Positions 43,558-56,080 of a DNA stretch of 64,000 nt are shown piece after piece. The translations under genes were made by a program, and so were the position numbers. The stretch is taken from the NCBI RefSeq assembly GCF_000315625.1, contig NW_005434671.1, forward strand, positions 414,078 through 478,077, read 5' to 3'. Origin of the DNA: Guillardia theta CCMP2712 (lineage: Eukaryota > Cryptophyceae > Pyrenomonadales > Geminigeraceae). Below the pieces are notes generated by a model. That model did no database searches and was not told the DNA's origin. It was given only the letters and a program-made list of their open reading frames with translations. The first letter of the stretch is position 1; every line of letters starts with the position of its first letter.

Positions 43558-44139
43558 TCAGACTCCCGGGCTATCATGACAAGCTTCTTCGTCGGAATGA
43601 TCATTGTGCACACCATTGTCGTCGCTCCTCTGAGTCGCTATTAGTGCCTCCATCACACCAGCTCCGAAGCGTATGCAAGGTTCCGCAAAGAAATACTTGA
43701 ACATTGCAGATAGAAATCCTCCAAACAATAACAAAAGCAGAGAGTGGGGGAGCATGCTCGAGTGATAAAGCTTCGTCATCTCCTCCCTAACCTCGTTAGT
43801 GATTGTCATCTCTGAGCTTCTTAATCCTTCAGCGCTCACGAGTCGAAGCATCACTCTGTTCAGCCATGGCCCAGCCACCAGCAATGGCGACAGTACCAGC
43901 GCCCGGGCCAAGTTCGTGACTAAAAGGCTCTGCTCGACAGCCGCTACGTCCGACCATTTCACTTTCTTGCCTGTCTTCTTGCTGTTCCTCGAGCGACCTG
44001 CCACTGTAGCTCCATAATGTCGTTGAAGTATCCGCAAGGCTTCGGCGCTTGCGATCTGTATCGAGGCACCCCCTCCGGACTGCTCAGTGTGTGACGATTC
44101 CGATCTTGCGCCACTTCTCATCTTCGAGCCCCAAAACAA
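43558..44139 (-). CDS. Unknown small membrane protein
   Basis: A 193-residue single frame. After a basic, Ser-rich start it has a hydrophobic stretch (NLARALVLSPLLVAGPWLN) and a second one (MLPHSLLLLLFGGFLSAMF) and ends with an acidic His-rich tail. No signal peptide or known motif. Convergent with the SYP7-like gene. Confidence 0.5.
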   Translation of the reverse strand: MFWGSKMRSGARSESSHTEQSGGGASIQIASAEALRILQRHYGATVAGRSRNSKKTGKKVKWSDVAAVEQSLLVTNLARALVLSPLLVAGPWLNRVMLRLVSAEGLRSSEMTITNEVREEMTKLYHSSMLPHSLLLLLFGGFLSAMFKYFFAEPCIRFGAGVMEALIATQRSDDNGVHNDHSDEEACHDSPGV

Positions 44140-44399
44140 TGTTTGGCTGTCAAATTATATTCTAGGAGCCCATCTATGTGTGCGCTTGATCACTGTCCGA
44201 AGAAACCTTAAGCTTGAACGAAGCTAGAGAGAATTACTGAGCGTATGCGAAGTGCGCGATGAGGCTCACAGAGAGGAGAGGGAGGAGGAGGTAGAGCCAG
44301 CAGGCCTAGAGGAAAGGATGAGGATGAAGTGAGAGGGGCGTCAAGGAGAAGGATGGAGAGACGAGCAGACCTAGGAGCACATGGTCCGAGAGAGTTGGC

Positions 44400-44655
44400 T
44401 GCTAAATCCGGCTGACGGTTAAAATCTCCCTCGACTGGCTGTAACGCCTGCAATGCGTTGCCGCCGGGGCGGGCCATCGGACTCGATGAGTCTGCCCGGC
44501 GCCTAAGTCCGATCATGATCATCACTACCGTGACCGTGACGGTGAGTTCGATCATGAATACTCTGACTCCGACTCGGAGCAGTTGGGCATAGGTTGACTC
44601 TTTCTCTTACTCGTATAGTATGGGCCTAGGCTGCGCCCCCCCCCCCCCCGCCATC
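44400..44655. repeat. GC-rich dispersed element and poly-C run
   Basis: Motifs such as GCCGCCGGGGCGGGCC, GACTCCGACTCGGAGC and CCGTGACCGTGACGG match the texture of the other GC-rich islands. A run of about 13 C follows at 44637-44649, where length may be assembly-sensitive. Confidence 0.5.
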
Positions 44656-44849
44656 ATAATGCCGCAATGCGGCGGCAGTGATGAGTGTCCCTCAGCTGAG
44701 CCCCGACGGTCTGTGCACAGTGCAGTGCGAGGATTTGATTTACTATTGAAAGGCTGAAACTAATTACAATCAGGTGCCATACAGTCAGACGGCACTGACA
44801 CTGCCATTCGACAACTGCCCGTCCGTTGTTGCCGGCAGGCGCCGGACGC

Positions 44850-47800
44850 TCATTGGGATCCGAAGAAGCCGCTGCCAGCCTCGGGTCTTGGGCCAGTCGC
44901 CACGAGGTAGAAGAGCAGCCCTGACATGAGGCCCGCGCAAGGCAGCTACACAATGAAAACCCGTGAGAAGCCCCGAGAAGCAGTCAGGGAGTAGATGTCA
45001 CCGTCAGGATCCAGCCAAAGAGGATGATTGCCACCATCCTCCAGTTCACTGATCGCCAGTCGCCGCTGTAACGACCGGAAGCTCAGCGGATGTGTGGGAC
45101 TGGCATGCGGACGAACCTGCAGAGGCCAACGGCTGCGGTGGCTCCGCACTTGCAGTGAGTTGTAGAAATGGGCGCACCGAGCTTTGAGAAGGTGAGGACC
45201 TGGAAGAAAGTCACAGACGTGAGCGAAGGCTCTTGGGAAGAAATGATGAGGATAGGAGATCTGTAGGGGAGATGGAAGGGAAAAGCGGGATAGATGCGGA
45301 AAGGAGGGAGGAAGGGGAGGAAGAGAGACGGGGGTAGGGAGGGGGGATGAGGGGGAAACAGGTAGAGGGAACTAGGAGAGGAAAGGCGGAGAAGAGTCAG
45401 AGTCTCCTTACAGTGAACATCGCTCCTAAATCCATGCTGAGACCTCGCGAGGGTGAGTGATAGGTAAGTTTGTTGCCCTGACGGCAAGGGTCAAGGATGC
45501 TCGGCAGGCAGCCGCCTTGTCTCACCAGCGCCCTCATGATGTGATGGCCGTAAGTCAGCAGGCCGATGTCAAGAGCAACGGCACCTGGCTCGGTCGGTCA
45601 GTGGGGCAGCTGAGGAGGGAGAGATGTTGCTCGGCTCACCGTAGACGAGGATCCATACAGGGACGGGGGCCTTGACGATGTATCGTGAGGTGACGTCGAT
45701 AGTGTGGGAGAGGAGGAGGTGAACGTGAGGGATTAAGGAGGAGGAGACGAGGGAAGGGGAGAAGGTAGACAGGATGGAGAGGACAGAGAGGCGAAAGGCG
45801 AACAAGAGTAAGAGGGCTGGGATGCAGTGGAATGGAGCAAGTAGAGGAGAGCTAGGAGTTGAGCGTGACGGGACCTTGGAAGTGGCTCGTCCTGTCGAGT
45901 AAACCATCCAAACCTAAGGCATGTCACCAGCACAAGGGAGCAGGGAGACTTTCACCGTAGCGAGAGGGCCGATGGAGTTCGCAATGTCATTGGCACCATG
46001 TGCAAGAGAGGCGAACGAACATGTTCCCACCTGACGAGGTTGACGGTGAGGGAGGGAGGGAGTGAGGGAGGGAGGAGAGCGGGAACAAGGAAGAAAGCGG
46101 AGGGTTGCAAAGGGGAGGACCTGCAAGACTTTGTACAGCTGCGTAAAAGAAACGTTACATGAGAACGCGAGGGGCAGGGTTGAGCAAACCTTCTCAGTGT
46201 TGGAGTCATGCTTCTCAACGCTCTGGTCGATAGTCTCGTCCACCTCTTGCTCTGACACGTCAACGACGAACTGAAAGTGAAAGTCAGGCAAGGCAGCTCC
46301 ATAGACGGCTATGGAACTGCACCTTGTCGGCTATTGTCAGAGCCCATCTCCTGCTCTTGTCTCCTCCTTGCTCAGCCTCTACCCCCTCATCGCTCACTTG
46401 CTCCTTCATCTCGCTCTCAGTGTCCTGCACGCAACTAAATCGACGCAGACAGTCAACGAGATGGGAAATACCTTGGATCCGTTCACAGCAGCTTGTTCGC
46501 CCGACTCATGCACTATCATGCTGCCGTTCTGCCCCACTAGTCTCGTGAATTCTGAACTTCTTACTTGTTCTTTGCGCGGGAAGGAGACAGTCAGAGGTTG
46601 GAGCATACAGCAGCTCTCACCTTCCATCTCAGCATCCTCGTTCTCCGGAGGCATGTCGAACATCCTGTACCAGGGGATGTCTTCATTCTTTTCAATGACT
46701 CTCCTGCACCTGCCAGAGAACTTGCTTCACACCAGCACAACTCCCGCTCCTCATCTTTGGTAACCATGGCACAAGGTAGCGGATGGAGAAGACAAATCCA
46801 GCAGCGGCGATGGCGATGATGATGGTGATGGACGCCTGCAGCTGTCGTCAACTATCCTCCCAACGTGGAGCAGAAAGGTCCCACAGGTAACGGGAGTTTG
46901 TCCAAGGAGAGCGCCGGACTAGGGCGAGGGAGTCAGAGGAAGAGGCGCGCTTCACTGAGAGCGCATTCACAACCTCCCTTTGAGGAGCATGAATGCAGCG
47001 ATGACGCCCCAACAGAGGGCCGTGAAGACTGGGAGGGTCTGCAGCCTGTGGCAGGGACAAGGAACGTGAGTAAGCGAGGAGAACTTTCCCTGGGGAAGGA
47101 TAGAGGGGTGATGGAGGTGGCAGAGGGGCGTGTGTTGGAACACTCAAGGAAGAGAGTTGGTTCCTTGGCAGTGAGGAGGATGCGAGCACAGCTTTCGGCG
47201 TCGTACCCTTTCTGGAAGGAGAGCTCTCCTTCGTGCTTCAAGACCAAGTACTTGAGGGTCGAGTAGAAGGTTGAGGCTACAACTCCTGACGCCAAACATC
47301 ATTCAGGGGAGGATTCCACATGAGGGAAGAGAGAGGAGAGAGGAGAGAGGAGAGAGGAGAGAGAAGAGAGAGGGGAGAGGAGCGAGGAGCGAGGAGAGTG
47401 GAGGGAAGAGAGAGGAGGGAAGAGAGAGAAGTTTGGAGGTTGGAGTCACTTTACCAGCACAGAATGGCGAGATGAACCAGGAAGCAACGATACTAGCGAC
47501 GCCTCCCTGCTGGTAGTCCCAGATGACTCCCGGGAGCCCGAACGCCGCCATGCCGACCCCAACTGCGGTCAACTGCAGTCACTCTGGCGAGAGGCAGCGG
47601 AGAGACAAGCCCCCACTGATTGCTCCGATGGTCGCGTGAGTGGACGAGACGGGCATCTGAAAGTTCTCCTCTATCAGCTTCGCCCACAGACAAGGAAAGG
47701 ATCGCCTGTAGTGATGTGGCTACCAACACCCAGATCGCTGAACCTAGAGACGAGCAGCCCATTCCCATCATCAGGACGTATGGTTCGCCGTAGAATCGTG

Positions 47801-48238
47801 ACACGTCTACAATCTTCTTCCTCACTGTGTCCGTGACGCTGTGCAAGGTTGTCATCTGGGGGAGGAGAGGAGAAATGTCGACGGCAGCAACCTTGATCCC
47901 AAAACAATTGCACCAAACGCTTCTGCGAACAAGGCTATAACAAGACGGTCAGAATAAAATTTGTGAGAACTACAACATCAACCGATCGCCACAGCCTGTT
48001 TGTGTGTGATGGTTCTTGATGCAACAGCGGTAGAAAACGAGTTGGCAACGTCATTTGCACCAATTCCTGCATGGTCATCAGCCCGTACAAACAGGTAGAG
48101 CAAGACCGACCGTAAGCATCTATGAAGGCCCAGAAGAAGGAGAAGATTGCCCATGCAGGATGAAGCCAAGGGACTCCAACCTACACTTGCCTTCAGCCCT
48201 CAATCTCTCCGAACAGCATCCCTAACCTCGGATTGCAT
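44850..48238 (-). CDS. PiT-family inorganic phosphate transporter (Pho4/SLC20-like), 23 exons
   Basis: PiT proteins import phosphate with Na+ or H+. Exons (minus strand): 48227-48238, 48111-48180, 47983-48066, 47892-47934, 47706-47838, 47617-47656, 47455-47562, 47144-47285, 46974-47045, 46885-46918, 46765-46835, 46621-46709, 46472-46551, 46190-46270, 46121-46138, 45956-46030, 45875-45913, 45640-45670, 45526-45584, 45412-45477, 45117-45199, 45002-45065, 44850-44945. Every junction keeps phase, giving 529 residues. Both inverted-repeat signatures are seen: GIGANDVANSF near residue 28 with MPVSSTHATIGA, and HGANDIANSIGP near 370 with SPSRGLSMDLG and APISTTHC, then VNWRMVAIILFGWILT near the end. 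The loop between halves is acidic. One intron (47657-47705) appears to begin GC. The extreme splitting hides the gene from open-frame scans. Confidence 0.92.
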
Positions 48239-48848
48239 GACGAGAGACAACGGAGAGAAGCAGGGCCAAGTTGGCAAGAAAGTCTAGGCTTTGAGCCTCG
48301 CCAAGTCACGAGAGAGGCAGATTCCTCAACGACAAGCTCCTCCTAGCGGCTCCTACTTTGCGTCCTCCTGCGCTGCTCGCCCTTGCTCCGCTACGTTCAT
48401 CCCCCAAACCATTCCTAACAGATTCTGAATTGAGGGGTAGGGGTAGATGCAATGTGCAGGTGGTGGTGTTGAGAGTACCCCATAATTCAACATTTTTAAT
48501 CCTTACTCAGTCTGGTGGGTAGGTACAATAGAAGGGTAGGGGTAATCAGAATACCGGGTCCTCTTGATAAAGTGGAGGTCAAAACAAAGGGATGTAGTGA
48601 TTATTCTGACTTAATCGAAGTAACTAAAATCTCAAGGTTCAATTGTTATACTCGCATATTTTAGTTACTCAGGAATTCAAACTCGGTTCTTGGTAGTAAT
48701 CTGTACTGGAAGCGACTTAAGTAAACACAGGGAATGGCAGACTCGCGGGCAAGTGCGGGAAGGGGAGGTGGGAAGGGAGAGGAGGAGAGGGGAAGGCGCA
48801 GATGTGGTGAGGTGTAACGATGTGATTGGGAGCAAACATCGTGTTCAG
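48239..48848. other. Divergent spacer with G-rich repeat (about 48425-48560)
   Basis: GAGGGGTAGGGGTAGATGCA and GGGTAGGGGTAATCAGAATA mark another copy of the dispersed G-rich class between the PiT gene and the EF-hand/SAM gene. The frame upstream of 48849 is open from 48690, so a longer N terminus from an upstream exon is possible. Confidence 0.45.
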
Positions 48849-51800
48849 ATGCCTGGGGAGCACAGGGATGTAAGAGACCTACACTTCGCGGAGACTTTGG
48901 TCCGCGATTTGTTGTTCAGTGCTCGCAAGGGGGTGGCTGGAAATCTTGGTCCCAGCCTCAGTCTTACACACCCTCTTGCTGTTGTCGGCAACAATGGTGA
49001 GTTCCTAGGCAATGCCTCACTGAGAGTGTCGGAGGAAAGAAGGCAGCATGTCATTGACCTCGCGCCCAAATTTCGAAATGCGCTCGGGACACCTGAACTG
49101 TCGAATGCCACATGTGGTTTGGTGAAGAAGAATGGTTTGGTAGTTGCAGCAGAGAGGCAGGGCGACCGGATAAAAGTCATGAAGATCGGAGACGCCGATA
49201 AGGTCATAGGGAGGGTTGCCCTGAGGGAGCCAGGAAAGACCCATCCAATGAGGGTACTGGTGATGGGAGGAAAGGAAGAATACCGTTCGAAGCTCCTCTG
49301 CGAGAGATTGCAAGTGTCCTCCCTGAATTACATGATGGAGCTGAAAGAAGACGAAATGAGCTTGCAGAAGAAAAAGCTTGAGTCTGATGAGACCACACTG
49401 AAAGCCCTAGAGGATCGCCTGTCTAGGCGGAGGGCGGCCTTCAAGTTCATTGCCACGTTCTCAGAGGAGAAGAAGAACGCCGTCTTCCTCGAGATGTCGC
49501 GCAGGATCGGAGAGCTGTCTGAAATGATACAGAACAAATCGAAGAATCTCGAGTGGAACATGGACGAGGAGGAGAGGGCCGACAAGTATGCTAAGATCGA
49601 GGATGAGCACTCCCGGCTCAGCCGGGAATTTGAAACTTTCAGGAGCTCGCAAGGGCGCTCCTCTGCTTTCGCTCAGGGATCTGAGTGGCTGGTGGAGGAC
49701 CAGAAGACTCTGCTGGGGTTGGAAGCAGCGGAGCTGTTCTTCCGGGGGGTGAACGACTCCTCCTCTCTCGAGACCTTCTCGTCCCCTGCTGGTTTCTGGG
49801 ACGCATTCTGCAAGGAGGCATGCTCAGAGATTGGGGAGGAAGACGCCAGGATTCTGTTTTCGGGGGAGATGTTCCTGAGCACAACCCGGTCAGAGGTCGA
49901 GAGTGAACTGTCACCGCCAGATAACTTTATCTTCGTCCTTGCCCCAGATATTGTTCAGGAGGAGCTCGATGAGGAAAAACACCACCATAAGGTCGCGAAG
50001 CTGAGGAGGAGGATGCTGCCAAAGTTGGGTGAGCTGCTCGTTCTGCTGAAGAGTTCGGACATCGACAACTCTGGGACGGTGGACAAGACTACATTCCTGC
50101 GAGCACTGGAGTCTGTGAACTTGTTGCAAGTCATCTCCAAGCAGGAAGCGCTCGAGGTCTTCTCTCTTCTCGGCCCAGATGTGTCAGGATACGTTGAGGT
50201 GACTGTTGCATAGCCTCCTGATGATCCCAGGCTGACGCTCGCTCGCAGTACAGCGACCTGAGAGACTTGATCGGAGTAGCCAACTCGCAAATCAAATCTG
50301 AAATGGATCAAGCTGCTGCTTTCAAATGCATAGCCTCCACATGTGACAAGATCATTGTGCTCTTGGATGGCAAGTCGTCTCGTTACAACTGGTAATCAGT
50401 TCCATGCTCGTTCTTTCCTTGTTCCTCTCTTTACTCCTCCAAGTTTCCAACTTTTCGCTTTTCAAATCCTCCCGCAAGATCTAATGCTGATGCCTAGGAC
50501 GGAGCTCGAAATCATCAAAGACTTGTACCAGTCGGATCCGTCAAAGGTCCATTTCGCTTGCGTGAGTCACCACAACCATCGCGATGCTCTCGCGCGATCG
50601 TTGGCAGAGCTGCTTGGCGACCGCGCGTTAGAGAGCGTCCCGCTGGTCTCCTCCCTTGCTCAAGGTTTCACGTCCGAGCTCTCAAAGGAGCAGCAACAGA
50701 TCGTGTCCCTGTGCAAAGATGTCTCCGATGTCCTCAGGAGTGTGTTGTTGAGGCTCAACAACTTGTACCAGCAAGCGAATGACCCAGCAGACGGCAGGAA
50801 GCCGCATTCTTGCGTGCTAGACCGAAGCGCGATAGCTAGAGCCAATCAGGAGCTTTCGGAAATCCTCAAGTTCTACACCCGCAAACTCTCGTCGACCAAT
50901 CAACTTTTACATCGCCTGAAGCAAGTCATCAAATTTGCAAAGCAAAACTCTGACTCCATGCTGGACAACTCGGGGGTTCTGATTATGTCTCTGGAGGTGA
51001 CGTGAATTGTTGTGTCCACGTGTGCATTGCTCTCTCTGACATCGAGACTTTTCTTAGGAGAGAACGAGGAAGTGGAATCGGCAAGAGGAGCGGGCAGAAA
51101 AGATCAAGCAAGAGGTAGGGGCGAAGCTTGTTTCTGATCCTCATCATCCCTCAGGTATCGCGCAAAGAGATCGGGAAATGGTTGACGTGGGAACACATCG
51201 AGGTGGGGCGGCAGGAGGTGACACATGATGCTCAACTCGCTCGCAGCTCTGGCTTGCAAGCTTGTCAGTCTCATCGGAATGCATCAACATCTTCAGATCG
51301 AAGAGGATCGACTCGCTCAAGAAGCTCCTGCGGGTATTGCCCTCTCCTTGCCCATCGACTCTTGACTGCGGGTGTTCAGGTCAAGGTTGATGAGCTCAAG
51401 GATTGGGACGTCGATGTCGGCGATCGACTGAGACTCAAGGCAAGTCATCGCTCGTCCCGCCAGCCCCCTTGACTGCCTGCCGACAGATTGGGCTCAAGGA
51501 CCTCAAGGCTTTCTACTCTCAGAAGCAAGTCTCCTTCCTACAGGAAGGCCTGTGGTGGTCTGTCTGCCCTGCCCCCCTCCCTACGGCCTCACCTGCTAGC
51601 AGGCTGCTCAACACGGAGGCTCCCAACCATGACAAGCTGAAGCTTGAGGTTTCCCTCCTCCCCAGCTTCTCCTCTTGATTATTGTCTGTCGCCTCGACCA
51701 GTTCCCGGAGCATCTCCTTCACGACCAGGGAGCGGGAAAGCAGACCAACCTCAAGGGACTTAGAGCAGGCGACCTCACGGTCGTAGACTTGGCGCACCAT

Positions 51801-52886
51801 GGCAGCTACCTCCTAAAGGTCCCCGAGGCAAGCGACACCATGCATGTCTGCAATCCTGCCTCTCACGTAGCCTGCAGCGAGCGGAGCTGGAAAGGTTGAA
51901 GTTTAAGCTCGAGCTGGATCGCAGGCCAGGTCAGGCAGCATACATCGACTCGGAGGATCTCGGAGTGATGTACGGCATCCTGCGAGGGTGAGGCCGCCTT
52001 CTCCCCTTCTCCTCCCTGACCTCCAGCACAGAGATGTAGAGTGTAGCAAGAACAGCCTGGCGCTGCTTCGACAAGGCCTACAACTGTTCTTGACGGGACA
52101 AGTTCCACCACAGTTGCTCACTGAGCTCATCGATGATCTGCGACAAGAGGTCCTCCTCCTCTCCCTCCCCTTCCATCCCCTTCCTCCTCCTCCTCTTTTC
52201 CTTCCCTCTCCTTCCTCCCGGGCCTTCCCTCACCTTCCTCCTCTCTTCACCAATTGGTCCTTTCATAGTCTCCGCCTCCTTCACTTTTGTACCTGCAGGC
52301 CGAGGAAGTCGTGGGACATCAGTCGCCTGAAGCTCAAGGCGGAGAACCTCTCAACCTCTCGCAGTTCAGTAGGAGGAGGAAGACTCCGTCCAGGTGGGCC
52401 AACCCGCTAGACTCTCCTGCTGCTGACTCGTCCCAGCTCCGTCCACCAACGACGGTGGAGGTTGGAGGAGGTCGAGAAGGAGCAACTGGCGTCTTCGTCG
52501 GACGAGGAGGAGGGGGATGGGGATGGGAGCGAGGGAGGCACTTGGTCCGAGGTAGCTATGCCTTGCTCCTGTCCTCTCCTGATCAGTCGCAGCGGCTGCG
52601 GGCCTGCCTGGAGAATATCTTCGTGGCAGTGTCGGGAGGAGGTGTCATCGCTGATGGGACGAAGCTGGAGCAGGAGATGCTACGACACCGCGGCTTCCGG
52701 CGCGTGCTCAAGACGGCAAGGAAGAGCTTCGAGATGGGGCAGGTGCCGCGGCTGAGGGAGGAGGAATTCTTCCTGAGGAGAGAGTTCCTAGAGGTCCGCT
52801 CTGCTTCCTCCACCTCGTGAACTGACCGGGAGCAGGAGATGCTGCGGGTGTTGGAGCCGGAGGGCGAGCACGACCTCGTACGATGA
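48849..52886 (+). CDS. EF-hand and SAM-domain coiled-coil protein, 16 exons
   Basis: Exons 48849-50198, 50249-50391, 50498-50996, 51058-51114, 51155-51202, 51247-51333, 51380-51439, 51487-51551, 51603-51648, 51702-51818, 51878-51987, 52032-52149, 52299-52393, 52437-52551, 52587-52793 and 52836-52886 join in phase to 1055 residues. Features in order: a coiled coil (LQKKKLESDETTLKALEDRL, about 170-260), an EF-hand with canonical loop DIDNSGTVDKTT near 404, a helical middle, and a SAM domain at about 690-770 (WLTWEHIELWLASLSVSS, LLRVKVDELKDWDVDVGDRL). Charged helices follow to the end. SAM plus EF-hand without a membrane span suggests a calcium-responsive scaffold, perhaps cytoskeletal or ciliary; this is inference. 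Intron 51440-51486 starts GCAAGT, a typical GC-AG donor. The start is the first in-frame ATG; an upstream exon is possible. Confidence 0.82.
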
Positions 52887-53065
52887 GTAGCAGAGAGACC
52901 AGAAGTGCGCAGGCGGAGGGGAGGGGGAAGAAAGAGGAAGGAGTGATGCGAGGGCTGTGGAGGAGGGAGGTACAGGGAAGGAGAGAGGAGACATGCTTTC
53001 AAGAGTTTATCTTAAGAATTATCGATCAGCCTGAGGCTCCTCAGACGACTAGTGGAGCCAAGATG

Positions 53066-55507
53066 TCATCCGGCGTAGGGCATCGATCTTTCAATTATAC
53101 AATCAATAAAGCTGGCGAACTCGCCCGTCTTGATCTGGATGACCTGCCCAGCAAACGCTTAGAGTTCTGACACCCCCCTTGTCAAACGGCAGCTACTCAC
53201 CTCGGTGTCAAACCCGTACATCTGTACCTCCATCTGCGGCATGGCCTCCGCAGCTTCTTTGAAGATCTTGCCGAAGTGATTCCTCCCCCTAAAGCCCATG
53301 CTGTCGGAGGCGAGGCAGCCAACTACTGTACACGTGTGATCCTCTTCGTTGTCGACGCCCAGCACGATAGGCTTCAGCTCCTTGTCTGACGTCTTCTTCT
53401 CGAGGTCCATGAGAAACATCGCCAACCTCGAAAGAACCGCCGGGTTCGTCAAGATCTTGTTCCCCTCATTGACAGCAAAGTAAGCATGACGGAAGAAGTT
53501 TGTCTTCTGAATCATTCTATCTTGAGCTAGTTCAAATCCCTTATGTACAATGGTCTGCAATCAGCCCTCAGCACATCCACCTGTGCGCCCTCATCCTGTC
53601 AAACCTGTTGAAGTTGTATCGCGTACTGCACAACTTTGGAGTTGCCTCCCACGAGAACATCCCAGGCATCTTCATGGTGAGCACAATCCTGAACAGAGGC
53701 GTCACTGTCAGACGAACGTGGGGATTGCGAAACCTACCTTGATAGCATCGTATGAACGAATGTACGAGTCCGTCCAGTCTTCATTCCCCACAGGCGGATG
53801 GTACATCATAGACTGAGGGGCGGGGCTTCAACGAACCATCAAGAGCAGGTTGAATCAACTCACACTACAGATGTAATAGCAATCCGTCACGGAGATCGGG
53901 TTCCCACAAGTTCGTTCCTGCCACATCCGCGTCAAAAGGGGATAGTCAATGTTGAAACGATGTCCTGACCTTCCGGAAGGTCGGAAAGACAAGCTAGTGA
54001 TAGAAGAGTCAGCAAACCGCAAGACCATAGAATTTGTCACGTACTTCCTCCAGGTTGAACTCTTCTTTGTGCTCTTCCAGCAGCGCTCGCAGCCTGTCCT
54101 TGTAGTCGGAGTTCATGTGCATGTATCTCTGTTCTGCTTCGACTAGCGGGATTCCCATCCTTGCCAAGAGAGTTTGAAGTTTGTTTGTTGTTCGATCCTT
54201 CCATATTCCGAGCCTCGAAGCAACGTAGTTGGAGTAATACATGCTGTTGTACAAGGTCCAATGCTGAAGCAACAGAAATCTGAACTCTTCGCTGTAGTTG
54301 ATCTTACTTCCTCCCACGCTTGATGACTCCCCTAATCGAACAGCCTGCAGCTGCGCGTCAGCTGGAGGTCTTGGACTGGAAAGGACAGGCACCTCGTCTT
54401 GTAGAACAAACACTTCCTGCTCGTATCTTTGTCTTCCAATCATGTCGTTCATGAACTGTTCAGTCAATCCGATCATCGCCCACCATCTACAGTCAGTCAG
54501 TGTGATTGCACAACAGAACGATGTGAGGTGTATCACAGCATCGAGTTGTTGTCTCGCTTGATTGTTGTTGATAAATTGTACCTTCATATCAAGATGAGGC
54601 CAAGTCAAGGCAAAATCAGCCATATTCAGTTGATGCTTACATCATTATTGCAGAAGAAAGCCCTCTAGATGTTCCTTTATAGTAGTCCTCGATGGCGAGT
54701 CTGCATTCATCCCTAACCTGTCTTTTCCTTTGCTTCTCAAGTTTTTCCTCATCCTCTTCGTCCACGTCTACGCTATTGCCATCTTCGTCTATCCTCCTAC
54801 GCTGAACCGGTGATCTGATGTTGAACTCGTCCTCCTCCTCCTCCTCCTCTTCCTCAGCAGCATTCAAATCGGCATTCACAACCTGAGAAGGATAAGGATC
54901 AGCGAGCCGGGCACCTCAACAACAGTTGGAGTACCATCATCGCTGTTGGAACTTCATACTCTCTGAGCCCATCGTCGAGCAGGATGATCCTTGCGGTGGA
55001 GAGATCTTGGTTCTCAAAGTCCTCCACATCACCGCAGTCGAAATAAATATTCGAGAGGGAGTAGGGCCGATGACTGTCGATGACCACAACTTGCAAGTCA
55101 GCTCTGTCGTCTTCCCCAAGCTGCAGGAGTTCTGAAAGCAACCAGTCATCCCCCAAGGGCGGCACACCATTGCCATACCGTTCAGAGCCTCAGTAGAGCC
55201 GCAGTTGATCAGGACGATACATCGACAGCTGCTGGTATCCAAAGAGTCCACATGCTGCTGCACGTCCACATATCCCCTCACGAACTGAAGGGAGTAGGAG
55301 ATATGGTCCGCTCTGAACATGGTCTGCCGCATGCAGTCAGGTGACATGAGCCAATCGCAAATCACTTGTGGTTACCACTAGGATGTGGCAGGCAGCTATG
55401 GCATCACACTCTCCGGCAACGCAGATGAGGACTGACGACCCTTCATCCCTCACGCTGTTCTTGATGAGATGGTAGACTTCAGCTATCCTGTTCTTGTCCA
55501 CCAACAT
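53066..55507 (-). CDS. CDC45: CDC45 DNA replication initiation factor, 12 exons
   Basis: CDC45 is a subunit of the CMG replicative helicase. Exons (minus): 55376-55507, 55179-55323, 54935-55131, 54641-54882, 54537-54581, 54045-54486, 53970-53993, 53864-53917, 53738-53812, 53605-53688, 53201-53554, 53066-53143; all phases agree, giving 623 residues. Recognisable blocks: MLVDKNRIAEVYHLIKNSVR, LQVVVIDSHRPYSLSNIYF, ARIILLDDG, a Glu-rich loop, WWAMIGLTEQFM, FRFLLLQHWTLYNSMYYSNY, LQTLLARMGIPLVEAEQRYM, then the C-terminal NHFGKIFKEAAEAMPQMEVQ and VIQIKTGEFASFIDCIIER. The 45-nt exon 54537-54581 supplies YNLSTTIKRDNNSML before WWAMIG as in other CDC45s. One exon is only 24 nt. The exon-1 donor could lie 3 nt earlier. 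Confidence 0.93.
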
Positions 55508-56080
55508 CTTGGAAGCTGGAAGGACAACGTGAGCAGAAGGATATGGAGGAATCAGCAATCTTGCCTCAAGAAATATAATATACACAAGGTTGGCGCTCGC
55601 CAACACCAATGGGTCTGTAACATAAAGTTGTCATGCGAAATATTTGTGATGAATGCGGTCAGGCAAACAAAATATGACTTCTCTCTTGATCTGCTACAGC
55701 TTTCTATTCAGAAACTTGTATTCTGTTCGAACCTTCATCCCTTCCAAGTACATCTCCAGCTCGACAGCCCCGTGCCATCGTCTAAGTACTCACAATCCTA
55801 TCTTCCACCTTTCGAACTTCCGTACAATGGCGCCCCCTTCACAACTCTCATCCCTTACAGATCATCTCATGGCTCAAGAAGCATCTCATCTTCATCCTGT
55901 TTTAGTATCAGATGTCATCGCTCCCTCTCCCTCCCTCTCCTCCTCTCCTCCCCCCCCTCCCACGCGCGCTCCCGCTCTGATCCCCCGCCTCCATTGCGCG
56001 CCCCTCTAGCCCGTCCACTTTCACTCAATATTTGAATCCGGAAACCACATCCCCACTCTTTCCCTGCAGTCACTGACGGT
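55508..56080. other. Upstream region of CDC45, pyrimidine-rich
   Basis: No gene supported. A strong plus-strand pyrimidine run (about 55918-55970) and AT-rich DNA lie before the GC-rich element. Confidence 0.4.

Noticed and set aside
45569-45907. Long minus-strand open frame in the PiT locus
   Set aside because: It is intron read-through; true exons 45640-45670 and 45875-45913 lie inside it.
47839-47855. Apparent frame error between two PiT exons if the second begins at the ATG at 47855
   Set aside because: Using the acceptor 17 nt further on (exon start 47838) restores phase and gives LGSSVTDTVRKK, the family pattern.
54009-54045. CDC45 exon continuing past 54045
   Set aside because: GAA|GTACGT is a strong donor, and the 24-nt exon 53970-53993 continues the protein in phase; the read-through tail has no family match.
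54582-54623. Segment reading MADFALTWPHLDMK as a CDC45 exon
   Set aside because: No splice sites fit it in phase; the 45-nt exon 54537-54581 joins cleanly on both sides and matches CDC45.
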